Positions 25,250 through 33,627 of a stretch of DNA of 64,000 nucleotides are shown one piece after another. The notes beneath the pieces were generated by a model. The model was not told where the DNA came from, searched no databases, and saw only the letters and a list, made by a program, of their open reading frames with translations. How positions within the stretch are numbered: the stretch's first letter is position 1; each line of letters opens with the position of its first letter. The stretch covers positions 682,001 to 746,000 of the forward strand of contig NZ_JAGGDJ010000001.1 of assembly GCF_017652985.1 (NCBI RefSeq), given 5' to 3'. This DNA comes from Paenibacillus artemisiicola. GTDB taxonomy: Bacteria; Bacillota; Bacilli; Paenibacillales; Paenibacillaceae. Position numbers and translations under genes: made by a program.

Positions 25250-25393
25250 TCAATGGTTAAGCAAAAGCTTAACATTATCAGGTTTTCCCTCATCGGCGGC
25301 AACCAGGGAATAGATGTAAGTTGAATCCGGAGCCACTACCGTCGAAACTTGATTGAGCTCACGCTCCGTCAGCTTAATCCGTGTACGATCCAC
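25250..25393 (-). other. Unrecognised 47-codon open frame in a gene-poor stretch (25106-25493)
   Basis: The 388-nt stretch between the SDR gene and germination operon 1 contains no recognised gene. A minus-strand frame from GTG at 25393 reads protein-like (IKLTERELNQVSTVVAPD, then YIYSLVAADEGKP) and stops at 25250. It has no convincing ribosome binding site and I recognise no family. It could be a remnant of a lost gene or chance. Confidence 0.2.
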
Positions 25394-25493
25394 TGCCCGC
25401 CATTAGACGTCTTGAGCTTTCTTATTGGGTATTTATTGGATTTTATTGGATAACATGTTCAAGTATAAGTTTACCTTGAAAGAAGAGGACGTA

Positions 25494-26945
25494 ATGAACG
25501 TAAGCGATACCATCACCGATAACGAAAAAATCTTTAAAAATATGTTCCAGAATTGTTCTGATATTATATTTCGCGACATTAAGTTTATGGACCGGCAGAG
25601 GGTATTATTCATTTTCGTCGACGGCATGATCAATACCGATCTGATCACCACAAACGTGTTAAAGCCATTAATGTACAATGGTCTGCCTCAAGGTCTAGGG
25701 ACGATCGACAGCATCGCCAAAATGTGCGACCAAGAATTATTTTCCGTTTTACAAACCAAGAAACTTTCCAACATTGAAGAGATAGCGGCTCGCATTTTAA
25801 AGGGGAGCATTGCCATATTGGCCGATGGGGAAAATACGGCCCTTCTTGCCGACGTAGCAAAGTTTGAGACCAGGGCCATTGAAGAACCATTTAATGAGGC
25901 ATCGATTCGAGGATCCAAGGAAGGCTTCACCGAGCTCCTTAGGATGAATACCACGCTGCTGCGGAGGATCTTGGCAACACCGAGATTGAAGTTCGAATCG
26001 TTCACTCTCGGAGAACTGTCGCAGACCGATGTAGTCATTGCTTATATTGAGGGAAATGTCTCCACTCCCGTTCTGAATGAGGTTCGCAACCGAATAAGTT
26101 GCATACAACTCGAGGCCGTTCTTGAATCAGGGTATATCGAAGAATCCATTGAAGATACTCATCTTTCACCCTTCCCGCAAATGTTGGTTACTGAGCGCCC
26201 CGACAATGTGGCTGCCGGACTGCTAAAGGGAAAAGTGGCCATTTTATCCAACGGAAGCTCATGCGTGCTTTTGGTACCCATGACGTTCTGGGAAGGACTT
26301 CAGGCCCCTGACGATTACTACGAACGATTTTTATTCTCGTCCATGGTTCGGTGGATTCGTTATATATTTGCGTTACTCTCGGTAATATTCCCTTCAATCT
26401 ATATTGCGTTAACTAATTATCATATGGAGATGGTACCTACGAAGCTGATGATGACCATCGCAGCGCTGCGGGAAAGAGCGCCGTTTCCGACCTTGATCGA
26501 AGTTTTTATCATGGAGTTTACGTTTGAAGGATTACGGGAGGCAGGAATCCGTTTGCCAAAACAGATTGGTCCTCTCGTAAGCATCGTCGGGGCATTAGTC
26601 ATCGGGGAGGCAGCCGTCCGCGCCGGAATTATTTCCGCGCCGATCGTTATTGTCGTAGCGGCAGCCGGAATCTCGTCGTTTATCATACCGCATATTCGAT
26701 TCGCTTATCCGCTGCGGATTTTAAGATTCCCTTTATTGATTTTATCCGGAACATTCGGTCTTTTTGGTTTAGGGGTCGGAATATTTGCCATCGTTATTCA
26801 CCTCGTTCAACTAAGTCCATTCGGGACTCCTTATTTAAGCCCGGTTACGCCGCTAAGAGCTCATAAGCTAAAGGACACGCTGATGCGATGGCCTCGAAAA
26901 CGTGCTATTGAAGCCGAATTCCGAAATGAGGCGGATCATTCATGA
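25494..26945 (+). CDS. GerA-family spore germination protein, A subunit (operon 1)
   Basis: 483 residues from the ATG at 25494, 5 nt after AAGAGG; in-frame upstream codons are not supported. An N-terminal soluble domain (about 1-290, starting NEKIFKNMFQNCSDI) is followed by four to five membrane helices with the family segments MTFWEGLQAPDDYYERF, FPTLIEVFIMEFTFE and PLVSIVGALVIGEAAV. It is the A subunit of a nutrient germinant receptor/channel in the inner spore membrane. The next gene starts within its stop (ATGA overlap). Together with 26942-29221 it forms a complete A-C-B receptor operon. Expression in the forespore is expected from family knowledge; I could not pick a clear sigma-G promoter. 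Confidence 0.92.
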   Translation: MNVSDTITDNEKIFKNMFQNCSDIIFRDIKFMDRQRVLFIFVDGMINTDLITTNVLKPLMYNGLPQGLGTIDSIAKMCDQELFSVLQTKKLSNIEEIAARILKGSIAILADGENTALLADVAKFETRAIEEPFNEASIRGSKEGFTELLRMNTTLLRRILATPRLKFESFTLGELSQTDVVIAYIEGNVSTPVLNEVRNRISCIQLEAVLESGYIEESIEDTHLSPFPQMLVTERPDNVAAGLLKGKVAILSNGSSCVLLVPMTFWEGLQAPDDYYERFLFSSMVRWIRYIFALLSVIFPSIYIALTNYHMEMVPTKLMMTIAALRERAPFPTLIEVFIMEFTFEGLREAGIRLPKQIGPLVSIVGALVIGEAAVRAGIISAPIVIVVAAAGISSFIIPHIRFAYPLRILRFPLLILSGTFGLFGLGVGIFAIVIHLVQLSPFGTPYLSPVTPLRAHKLKDTLMRWPRKRAIEAEFRNEADHS

Positions 26946-28099
26946 AGCGAACGGTTGGGCTATGTTTCGTATTGATCCTGGTCGTATCATGCACAACCGG
27001 TTGTTGGAACCTGAAGGAGCCGGATGAAGTTGCATTCGTTGTGGGGGCAGGGCTGGATTTAACCAAAGACGGGCAATTAGAACTTAGCTCTCAAATTGCG
27101 ATACCTTCCAGTCTTGGCGGTGGACAAGAAGGCGGCGGCGGAATAATGAAACAAAACTTTCGAGTGGAAAGCTCAATAGGAAAGAACGTTTACGATACGG
27201 TTCCAAGAAATCAGACAAAGATTTCGCGAAAAATATTTGCCGGACACCGGCAGATCATTCTTGTCGGACAAACGATGGCCGAGCATGGAATAAGCGACGT
27301 ACTGGACCAGTTTGTTCGTCTTCCTCAATCGGAGCTGCGTTCAAAAATGTATGTTGTGAAGGACGGTCAAGCGAAAGACATCCTTTCTACCGAGCCCAGT
27401 TTTGAGCCGCTTACCTCTACGGCGCTCGTGCTGGAACAAAAAACGTTAGGGCTAAAGAGTTACTATTTCCGGGAATTTTTGACGGATACACTGAGTCAAG
27501 GCGTGCAACCGCTGCTGCCGGCAATTAGCTTAACGGCTTCAAAGAAGCTCATGTATACGGGAACGGCTATTTTTAATAAAGATGACGGCCTGAAATTGGC
27601 GGGTTTCTTAAATATGCAGGAGTCATCCATTGCCAATTGGATTACGAACAGGCAGACCCACTTTACCGTCACATCAACCATTACGGAGGGCGGAACCGTC
27701 AGCTTAAAACTGCAATCATTAAGTCGGAGTATCCGTGCGAGCATGGTCGGTAAGCAAATCCATATTTTCGTCCATCTTACCGGTGAAGGGATCATTTTCG
27801 AAAACAATACGAAATTCAATCCTTCCAAACGAAAGGATCTCCTCATCATCCAAAACGAACTCGATCAAACGACTCAGAAATCGGTACAGCTTTTGATCGA
27901 AAAAGTTCAGAAGCAATATAAGACGGATATCTTTGGATTTGGTAAAACTGTTCACCGGCAATATCCTTATCAATGGAAAACGGTGAAACGAAATTGGAAC
28001 GAAACTTTTTCTAAGCTTCATGTTTCGATTACAGTTGAGCTGCATTGCGTGGATCCTGGGCAAGCCAATTCCTCGATCATGAATATGCATACGTCTTAA
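26942..28099 (+). CDS. Ger(x)C family spore germination lipoprotein (operon 1)
   Basis: 385 residues, translationally coupled to the A gene through ATGA. Signal peptide with lipobox SCTTGC, then the family hallmark CWNLKEPDEVA just after the lipidated Cys. The C-terminal half shows the conserved EKVQKQYKTDIFGFG and WNETF segments of GerAC proteins. It is the lipid-anchored C subunit exposed on the outer face of the inner spore membrane. The gene order A-C-B is one of the arrangements known for this receptor class and differs from operon 2 of this window. Confidence 0.93.
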   Translation: MKRTVGLCFVLILVVSCTTGCWNLKEPDEVAFVVGAGLDLTKDGQLELSSQIAIPSSLGGGQEGGGGIMKQNFRVESSIGKNVYDTVPRNQTKISRKIFAGHRQIILVGQTMAEHGISDVLDQFVRLPQSELRSKMYVVKDGQAKDILSTEPSFEPLTSTALVLEQKTLGLKSYYFREFLTDTLSQGVQPLLPAISLTASKKLMYTGTAIFNKDDGLKLAGFLNMQESSIANWITNRQTHFTVTSTITEGGTVSLKLQSLSRSIRASMVGKQIHIFVHLTGEGIIFENNTKFNPSKRKDLLIIQNELDQTTQKSVQLLIEKVQKQYKTDIFGFGKTVHRQYPYQWKTVKRNWNETFSKLHVSITVELHCVDPGQANSSIMNMHTS

Positions 28100-28138
28100 T
28101 CCCGGGTTGTCTATCATCGATAAGGAGTAGAAGAAAAA

Positions 28139-29221
28139 ATGAAACTTTCGGGATCGCAAATGGTTTGGATTGTTGTCACTCAAGTCTGTCAGATCATCGG
28201 GATAAGAATGACACCGGCGATTGAACTAGCGAAACAAGATACATGGCTTTCCATGCTTGTTGGGGGCTGCATCGGTATTGCCTTAACCCTGCTCGTAGTT
28301 CACCTCAGCATTCTCCATCCCAATCAAACGTTGACCCAGTTCAGCCAAGCGCTGCTTGGCAAATGGTTAGGGCGAATCATTGTCCTTCCGTATCTCATTT
28401 CCTGGTATATCTTCTGTGCCGGTCTGCTGCGTGAATATCCGGGCTTTTTGCAACCTATTCTTTTAGACCGAACACCCTTATGGATCATCATGCTGCTCTT
28501 ATTGGGGTTAATGATCTATTTAACCTATACTGCGGGTATTACGGGAATCGGTCGTTTATCCGAATTCATGGGGCCAGTTATTATGATTACGTTAGTTGTC
28601 AGTTTCATTTTAAATATCGTCAATGCGGATTGGCATAACCTGCTTCCGGTCTATGCCGATTCCGAGTGGAAAAATATTGTAAAGGGATCGCTTGGTCCCG
28701 CTTTTTGGTTCCCGGGTCCGTTCACCTTATTGGTTGTTATCGCTTTTATGAACAACCCTAAACAAGCCCTTTCAAAATCCATGCTGGGCGTAGGCATTAC
28801 CGTTTTCATGGTATTTGCCTCCACGCTTATGGTGCTTATGGTGTTTGGACCGGATTTAGCTGCCAAAATCAGATTTTCTTACTTTTTGTATGTTCGAACC
28901 ATTAATGTATTGAATTTCATTCAAAACATCGATATATTCTTTATGTTTATTTGGATTTTCGGTGTGACCGTCCAATTATCGTTATATTTGTTTGTCGCCA
29001 GCTATGAATTGGGACAATGGTTAAATCATAAAAATTGGCGGAAACTTCTTTTATTCATCGCGCCGGCCATTTTTATAATGGCTGTAATGATCCCGGATGA
29101 GACGGCATTAACATCTTACGATAAGTTTTGGTCGGCAGTGGTCTTCCCCGTGTGCGGAATTGGAATTCCCCTTTTATTATGGATCCTTTCGATTGTCAAA
29201 AAGAAAACGGTACACGCATAA
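28139..29221 (+). CDS. GerAB/ArcD/ProY family spore germination permease (operon 1)
   Basis: 360 residues; ATG at 28139 with AAGGAG 11 nt upstream. About ten hydrophobic segments; the opening SQMVWIVVTQVCQIIGIR and TPAIELAKQDTW are typical of the B subunit, which belongs to the APC transporter superfamily and binds the germinant. The gap of 39 nt to the C gene keeps it in the operon. No terminator was found directly downstream on the plus strand. Confidence 0.93.
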   Translation: MKLSGSQMVWIVVTQVCQIIGIRMTPAIELAKQDTWLSMLVGGCIGIALTLLVVHLSILHPNQTLTQFSQALLGKWLGRIIVLPYLISWYIFCAGLLREYPGFLQPILLDRTPLWIIMLLLLGLMIYLTYTAGITGIGRLSEFMGPVIMITLVVSFILNIVNADWHNLLPVYADSEWKNIVKGSLGPAFWFPGPFTLLVVIAFMNNPKQALSKSMLGVGITVFMVFASTLMVLMVFGPDLAAKIRFSYFLYVRTINVLNFIQNIDIFFMFIWIFGVTVQLSLYLFVASYELGQWLNHKNWRKLLLFIAPAIFIMAVMIPDETALTSYDKFWSAVVFPVCGIGIPLLLWILSIVKKKTVHA

Positions 29222-29257
29222 ATGGTTATGTCGGAAAATCTGCGCAGCACCAGCGTA

Positions 29258-29302
29258 TTACAGTGCTATTCCCATGGCGTCGATTAGTTTCACCAGCATC
29301 AT
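29258..29302 (-). other. 14-codon open frame behind a perfect ribosome binding site (or terminator artefact)
   Basis: AAGGAGG, 6 nt, then ATGATG opens a frame MMLVKLIDAMGIAL ending TAA at 29258. If the TAA were read through, the frame would continue YAGAAQIF. The ribosome binding site overlaps a small hairpin followed by six T (29303-29326), which could instead be the terminator of the lactonase gene. Both readings are possible; I recognise no family. Confidence 0.25.
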
Positions 29303-29326
29303 AAAAAACCTCCTTGTGTTAAGAGG
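29303..29326 (-). terminator. Weak terminator-like hairpin after the lactonase gene
   Basis: On the minus strand CCTCTT and AGGAGG pair (one G-U) around a 6-nt loop, directly followed by TTTTTT. It lies 56 nt beyond the lactonase stop. The short stem and its overlap with a perfect Shine-Dalgarno sequence make the call uncertain. Confidence 0.4.
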
Positions 29327-29381
29327 CTGGAAGCCACATTGTGGTCATTTGAGAAGGGTGCTGTAATGATAATGAAAAAGT

Positions 29382-30461
29382 TCAAAGAACAGCTAAACCT
29401 TGTGAACCAAAATACGGTATGTTGGTCCATGCCGCGACCTGCAAGTGGACGAGCATGCCATCATCCATGATATTAAATACAGATACTGTTCCCTGATTAC
29501 CGTTTAGTGCGTAAAAATAACGTCCATCCTTACTTACTCCAATATCAATTGGACGTCCGGTTGTCTTACCTGCAGGCGTACTGGCAATATTCCGAACGAA
29601 AGTCAGTGCTCCGTTGCTATCTAAACGGAAAGTGGCTATCGTGCCACCTAAGGTATTGGAAGTGTAAGCGAATTGTTCATTCCTCGTAGTAACTACCCAG
29701 CAAGTAGCCTTCTGGCCGGTGGTTACAGATCCGCTAATAACATGAAGTTGTCCATCACGACTCATTGAATACGATGAAAGCGCATTGGAGCCTTCTTCTG
29801 TAACCAACAAGACTCCCGATGATAAAAATAAAGAGCCAAAAGGATGCACACCTTTAGATTCGTTTATTATGGGTCCAGTGACGGTACCGTCTTGATTGAC
29901 ATGAAAAACACTGAGATGATCTGTCGTTAGTTCAGAAACAACGATTTTACTGCCATCAAGATTGAATAGAATCTGTGATGGCTGAGCATTAATCGTACTC
30001 AGGGAATGGGTGGACCCAGGAATAGGACTAAGGTGTCCGTTATTATCTACCCGAAACCCTGTGATATTCGAGTTAAAATTGTTAGCGGTATTCCCAACAT
30101 TGGAAACATAAAGCATATTACCAAACACGGTTATACTATTAGGCTGAGCACCTCCAGATGGTTTTACATCCGCCAGGACGGGTATCCCGTTATTGGTTAT
30201 GATGAAGCTGCTTATACTATTACTGCCAGCGTTAACTGCAAAAAGGAAACGACCGTCAGGCGATAGAGTGAGTGAACCCTGTGAAGCAAGGGGATCGATG
30301 CCATCGTTTGTCGTAGCAGCGGAAACTTCCCTTGCTCCGGTGCCTATTCCATGTGTGGGGTAAGACCCTACAAAAGTGAGGATTCCATTCATATCCCTAT
30401 AAAAAGCAACGACCTGGTTCGTTACTTCCATATTGGTCATCATGTAAACCATTCCCGGCAT
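29382..30461 (-). CDS. Lactonase-family beta-propeller protein
   Basis: 359 residues from the ATG at 30461, which has AAGGAGG 11 nt upstream; the TTG in that site is a less likely start. Seven-bladed propeller repeats of the 6-phosphogluconolactonase (YbhE/Pgl) type are visible: LTLSPDGRFLFAVNAGSNSI, ILFNLDGSKIVVSE, IGVSKDGRYFYALNG and others at about 45-residue spacing. There is no signal peptide. Members hydrolyse sugar lactones, but many paralogues have no known substrate. It is a monocistronic unit beyond the terminator at 30617-30649. Confidence 0.8.
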   Translation of the reverse strand: MPGMVYMMTNMEVTNQVVAFYRDMNGILTFVGSYPTHGIGTGAREVSAATTNDGIDPLASQGSLTLSPDGRFLFAVNAGSNSISSFIITNNGIPVLADVKPSGGAQPNSITVFGNMLYVSNVGNTANNFNSNITGFRVDNNGHLSPIPGSTHSLSTINAQPSQILFNLDGSKIVVSELTTDHLSVFHVNQDGTVTGPIINESKGVHPFGSLFLSSGVLLVTEEGSNALSSYSMSRDGQLHVISGSVTTGQKATCWVVTTRNEQFAYTSNTLGGTIATFRLDSNGALTFVRNIASTPAGKTTGRPIDIGVSKDGRYFYALNGNQGTVSVFNIMDDGMLVHLQVAAWTNIPYFGSQGLAVL

Positions 30462-30616
30462 TTTACGATTTCCCTCCTTCAATAGGGCTAGATTCAGTAT
30501 TTTTCTGCCAACGTTTAATCGTATTCACTTGCACTGAAAATAATGAAGAGAACATGCCTGCCGTTCTTCCACAGTCCTTAAGAATTTCCGCGCATCTCTG
30601 CCTATCGGTTTTTAAA

Positions 30617-30649
30617 GCAAAAAAAACCATCGCCGCAAACATTCGATGG
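30617..30649 (-). terminator. Rho-independent terminator after the peroxiredoxin gene
   Basis: AACCATCG and CGATGGTT form an 8-bp stem (30642-30649 and 30623-30630) around an 11-nt loop, followed on the minus strand by TTTTTTTT. It closes the YjbR-thioredoxin-peroxiredoxin transcript. Confidence 0.85.
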
Positions 30650-30679
30650 TTCTTATTCACTCATGATGTCATAAGTATC

Positions 30680-31321
30680 CTAGTTTCTCAATGATATACA
30701 TTTTACGATTTCCAAAGCTTCCGACGGTTCCATTCTCGTTCTGTGATTAATATCTGAGGCGCTTGCAAGGATTCGGCCGTTCTGATGAATAACATACGTT
30801 GCAGGGACGGGCAGTTCAAACGAATCGTCTCCGTTTATTTCCGGTAACCTACTTAAAATGCCGCGCATGAAATCGGGGAGCGTAAATTTTAAGTTGTACC
30901 TTTCAGCCACTTTATTTTGGCGATCACTGACCACAATAAAACTCAGTTCAAGCTTTTCTTTTTGCGATAATGAATGATCCGGCGTCTGTGGACTGACTGC
31001 GATAAGTTGAGCACCTGCCGACTTAATCTCACTCATGATGCGTTCATAGGCTTTTAACTGCAAATTACAAAATGGACACCATTCTCCTCTGTAGAAAATG
31101 AGGATAATAGGACCTTTCTTCAATTCCTCCGATAACGTGATCCGCTTTCCGGTTGCGTCTTCCAAGGTGAAATCCGGTGCCGCAGCTCCGATGTTTAGTC
31201 CCTTGCCTGCACCTTTGTTACGAAGGTCTTGCAAATAATGTTCAAACACAGCCGCTGCTTGCGAATTGCTTGCATTAATGTTCGCCTGGATTTCCAGCTC
31301 TGCCTTCAATGTTGGTTTCAC
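30680..31321 (-). CDS. Peroxiredoxin-like (AhpC/TSA) protein
   Basis: 213 residues from a GTG at 31321, 7 nt after AGGGGTG. The thioredoxin fold begins near residue 45 (IGAAAPDFTLEDATGKRI) and carries GEWCPFC, a peroxidatic Cys with an adjacent CxxC-spaced Cys, as in the PRX-like2 branch. The C-terminal part has PATYVIHQNGRI. It reduces peroxides with electrons from a thiol donor in the cytoplasm. The thioredoxin-like gene 29 nt upstream is a natural partner. No signal peptide is present. Confidence 0.88.
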   Translation of the reverse strand: MKPTLKAELEIQANINASNSQAAAVFEHYLQDLRNKGAGKGLNIGAAAPDFTLEDATGKRITLSEELKKGPIILIFYRGEWCPFCNLQLKAYERIMSEIKSAGAQLIAVSPQTPDHSLSQKEKLELSFIVVSDRQNKVAERYNLKFTLPDFMRGILSRLPEINGDDSFELPVPATYVIHQNGRILASASDINHRTRMEPSEALEIVKCISLRN

Positions 31322-31350
31322 GACTAATCACCCCTAGACAGATTTAACCT

Positions 31351-31959
31351 TCACGAAGAAAAGGTCGTAAACAACGCTCTTAACTCATGAAGGATAACAT
31401 GCTGATAATCATTGCCAACTTGATAGAGCTCTCCGATCTCCCCATAGGTTTGGTTCAAGTTCGTTTTGTAATCGGCTTCCTGATTGTCGGGATGGTTCGT
31501 TTTAAACCGGTCCATTACAGCCTGAATATAAGCGGGTCGTGCTCCCCATCTGCCTAGAACATCGCCGGACGCATTCAAGAAAACCGCGATCGGCTGGTTT
31601 CGTCCGCCATTTGTGAGAAAGAGATCCATGGTTTCCAGGTGCTCCTCCATGAGCAATACTTCAGTCGAAATGCGGCTCTGCTCCATCACTCGAAACAGCA
31701 AGGGGACATTCCAGATGACGTCCGGGCACCAGTCCGTGCATAAAATCAAACAATGCAGGTCGGAGCGACGGTTTATCCCGGTAAAAAAGAATTGCTGATC
31801 TTCTTGCGCCCATGTGAAATTCTCGTAATTGGAGATGAACTTGTCTTTGGTGTTCAGGATCTTACTGTTTTCCATATTCCGATTCTTCATTCCATCCATG
31901 AACCGTTGAGGCGAAATCCCTTGACCGATTTTGTGTTTTAAGTTCAATTGTGCTTTCAT
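31351..31959 (-). CDS. Thioredoxin family protein
   Basis: About 202 residues. The ATG at 31959 is preferred because the protein then starts MKAQLNLKHKIGQGISPQRF, as in Firmicutes relatives; a TTG-ATG pair at 31983-31980 gives eight more residues and cannot be excluded, as the ribosome binding site is weak. The active-site region reads CTDWCPDV (CxxxC-type CTDWC), and IAVFLNASGDVLGRWGARP follows, both typical of the thioredoxin_9 group. Cytoplasmic thiol reductase or chaperone, co-transcribed between YjbR and the peroxiredoxin (gaps 35 and 29 nt). Confidence 0.82.
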   Translation of the reverse strand: MKAQLNLKHKIGQGISPQRFMDGMKNRNMENSKILNTKDKFISNYENFTWAQEDQQFFFTGINRRSDLHCLILCTDWCPDVIWNVPLLFRVMEQSRISTEVLLMEEHLETMDLFLTNGGRNQPIAVFLNASGDVLGRWGARPAYIQAVMDRFKTNHPDNQEADYKTNLNQTYGEIGELYQVGNDYQHVILHELRALFTTFSS

Positions 31960-31994
31960 TATAACATCACGCACCCTCATCAATATTGTAAAAC

Positions 31995-32333
31995 CTAGAT
32001 CGACATCCGGACGCTCTTAGGAAGGCTTTTAACCACCATGTCGTAAGAGTGGTCAATCATTTCTAAAATAGCCGACTCAGGTAAAGAACCCTCGAGAATA
32101 ATCGTGTTCCAGTGCTGTTTGTTCATATGATACCCCGGTCGAACGTCTTCATGCTGCTCTCTCAAGTTTTCCGCAATCACCGGGTCGCATTTTAAGACCA
32201 AGTATCCTTTTTTCTCAAAAAAAAGCGCGAATATTTTACCGGCAATTTTTATCGCGATTGGATCGGGTCCCGAGGGATAATCCTTCATCGCTTCTTTTTT
32301 GTTTAGACAGTAGTCAATTAAATTATTATTCAC
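31995..32333 (-). CDS. MmcQ/YjbR family protein
   Basis: 112 residues from a GTG at 32333, 10 nt after AAGGAG. The CyaY-like fold of YjbR proteins is recognised from FALFFEKKGYLVLKCDP, PGYHMNKQHWNTI and MIDHSYDMVVKSLPK. These proteins bind DNA in some species, but the function is largely unknown. It starts the three-gene operon with the thioredoxin and peroxiredoxin genes. Confidence 0.88.
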   Translation of the reverse strand: MNNNLIDYCLNKKEAMKDYPSGPDPIAIKIAGKIFALFFEKKGYLVLKCDPVIAENLREQHEDVRPGYHMNKQHWNTIILEGSLPESAILEMIDHSYDMVVKSLPKSVRMSI

Positions 32334-32435
32334 GCCAACTCATCTCCTTCGTGAATGAAATCTGATCGTCCACTTGGTATGGGGCAAATGTTAAACAACT
32401 TTTGGGAATGATCGCCGAAGCGAGAGACTCAAGCG

Positions 32436-32470
32436 AAAACGGGCTGATCAAGATGTCTTGACCAACCCGT
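32436..32470 (-). terminator. Terminator after the DsrE gene
   Basis: On the minus strand GGGTTGGTCAAGA and TCTTGATCAGCCC pair over 13 bp (two G-U pairs) around CA, followed by GTTTTCGC. It lies 38 nt past the DsrE stop and separates that gene from the YjbR operon. Confidence 0.75.
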
Positions 32471-32507
32471 CTTCCTGTTGTCAGTGGGTGTTTACGCCGC
32501 TCTGAAA

Positions 32508-32861
32508 TTAAAGGGTAATGATTTGGTAATCGTCCGCAATCAATTTCGTAATGCTGAGATGTCCTTCCGCATCCGCGAATGTCGGGAGGCCGGCAGATTG
32601 GACATCCTCGGTCACGCCGAATACGTTGGCGCAGAAATTGCAAACCCCGGCGATAAGGCCGAGCCCTTTAACGCCTTTGTAAAGGGGATTGAACATGTGG
32701 GATGGATCCTCCAGCGTTTTGACCCAGATCGTACCTTGGCCGTCGAAATAAATTTTCACATCGACATTCGCCTCGTGCAGTTCTTGACCATATAACAGGG
32801 CATGAGACACTCTTCCCCCTTCATTCTCCGTGGCGTGTACGATAATCGCTACTTTTTTCAT
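32508..32861 (-). CDS. DsrE family protein
   Basis: 117 residues; ATG at 32861 with AAGGAG 9 nt upstream. DsrE-like alpha/beta fold: KVAIIVHATENEG at the N-terminus, DVKIYFDGQGTIW, and a CNFCANVFGV segment whose two Cys residues could take part in sulfur transfer as in DsrE/TusD proteins. Small cytoplasmic protein, monocistronic, bounded downstream by its own terminator. The partner sulfur relay proteins are not in the window, so its role is open; the company of redox genes suggests thiol or sulfur stress. Confidence 0.85.
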   Translation of the reverse strand: MKKVAIIVHATENEGGRVSHALLYGQELHEANVDVKIYFDGQGTIWVKTLEDPSHMFNPLYKGVKGLGLIAGVCNFCANVFGVTEDVQSAGLPTFADAEGHLSITKLIADDYQIITL

Positions 32862-32968
32862 GCTTGAACACTCCTTATTGTGAGGATGTAGGATGAACTT
32901 ATCTTAAGCGGAATGAGACGCCGTGCTCGGAAGCAGCGCCGCGAGCTGGGGCGAAATCGACATCGTGA

Positions 32969-33607
32969 TTAAAACGTCATCGCATGCTTTTCGGCATCCG
33001 ATATACCTTTGCGAATAATTTCCTCTTCTCGCTCTCGGTCAAAATCATGTCCTTCCACATACAATACTTGCACATCATGGATACCTATGATGTTCAGCAC
33101 CTGTTTTAAATAGGGATGACTATGATCCATTTCAACCCATGGCCCATGCGAATAAATGCCGCCGCTGACTTGAATATGAATCGCTTTTTTACCTTTTAAA
33201 TGTCCCACGGGACCATTCTCTTCGTAATGAAACGTTTTTCCCGCGACGACAATGGAATCGATAAAAGCTTTTAATCGAGGGGGAATACTCCAGTTCCACA
33301 TAGGAGATACGAATACGTATTTATCGGCGCTCGCAATCCGATCAATAAATTGATGTAAAGCATTGATTTTTTGCTGTTCGACTTGACTCAACGCTGAAAA
33401 TGGCAGTCTCCCTCGACGGATTTTTTCCCAGCCGTTCAGGATATCTCGATCCACGATTGGAAATTCCTCTTCATATAAATTGATATCCTGAATCTCATCA
33501 TTTGCATGCGTTTCGCAATAAGCTTTGAGAAAAGCTTGTCCTACTCGGTGACCCACTGAGCTTTCAACTGATTTTGGATTAACCGTAATGTATAGCACTT
33601 GTGCCAT
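32969..33607 (-). CDS. azoR: FMN-dependent NADH-azoreductase (AzoR family)
   Basis: 212 residues; the ATG at 33607 has an AGGAG 13 nt upstream. Flavodoxin-like fold with the FMN phosphate loop near ITVNPKSVESSVG and the hallmark FVSPMWNWSIPPRLKAFID. SGGIYSHGPW and the dimer contacts fit AzoR. It reduces quinones and azo compounds with NADH, protecting against electrophiles. It follows the nitroreductase gene by 20 nt, so both are probably made from one mRNA starting next to the MocR regulator. Confidence 0.9.
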   Translation of the reverse strand: MAQVLYITVNPKSVESSVGHRVGQAFLKAYCETHANDEIQDINLYEEEFPIVDRDILNGWEKIRRGRLPFSALSQVEQQKINALHQFIDRIASADKYVFVSPMWNWSIPPRLKAFIDSIVVAGKTFHYEENGPVGHLKGKKAIHIQVSGGIYSHGPWVEMDHSHPYLKQVLNIIGIHDVQVLYVEGHDFDREREEEIIRKGISDAEKHAMTF

Positions 33608-33627
33608 GTGAATTCAAATGCTCCTGT

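Noticed and set aside
30463-30660. 65-codon minus-strand frame with a vaguely helix-turn-helix-like end (TIKRWQKN), just before the lactonase gene
   Set aside because: Its first codons form the terminator of the peroxiredoxin gene, its GTG has no ribosome binding site and it ends inside the lactonase ribosome binding site.
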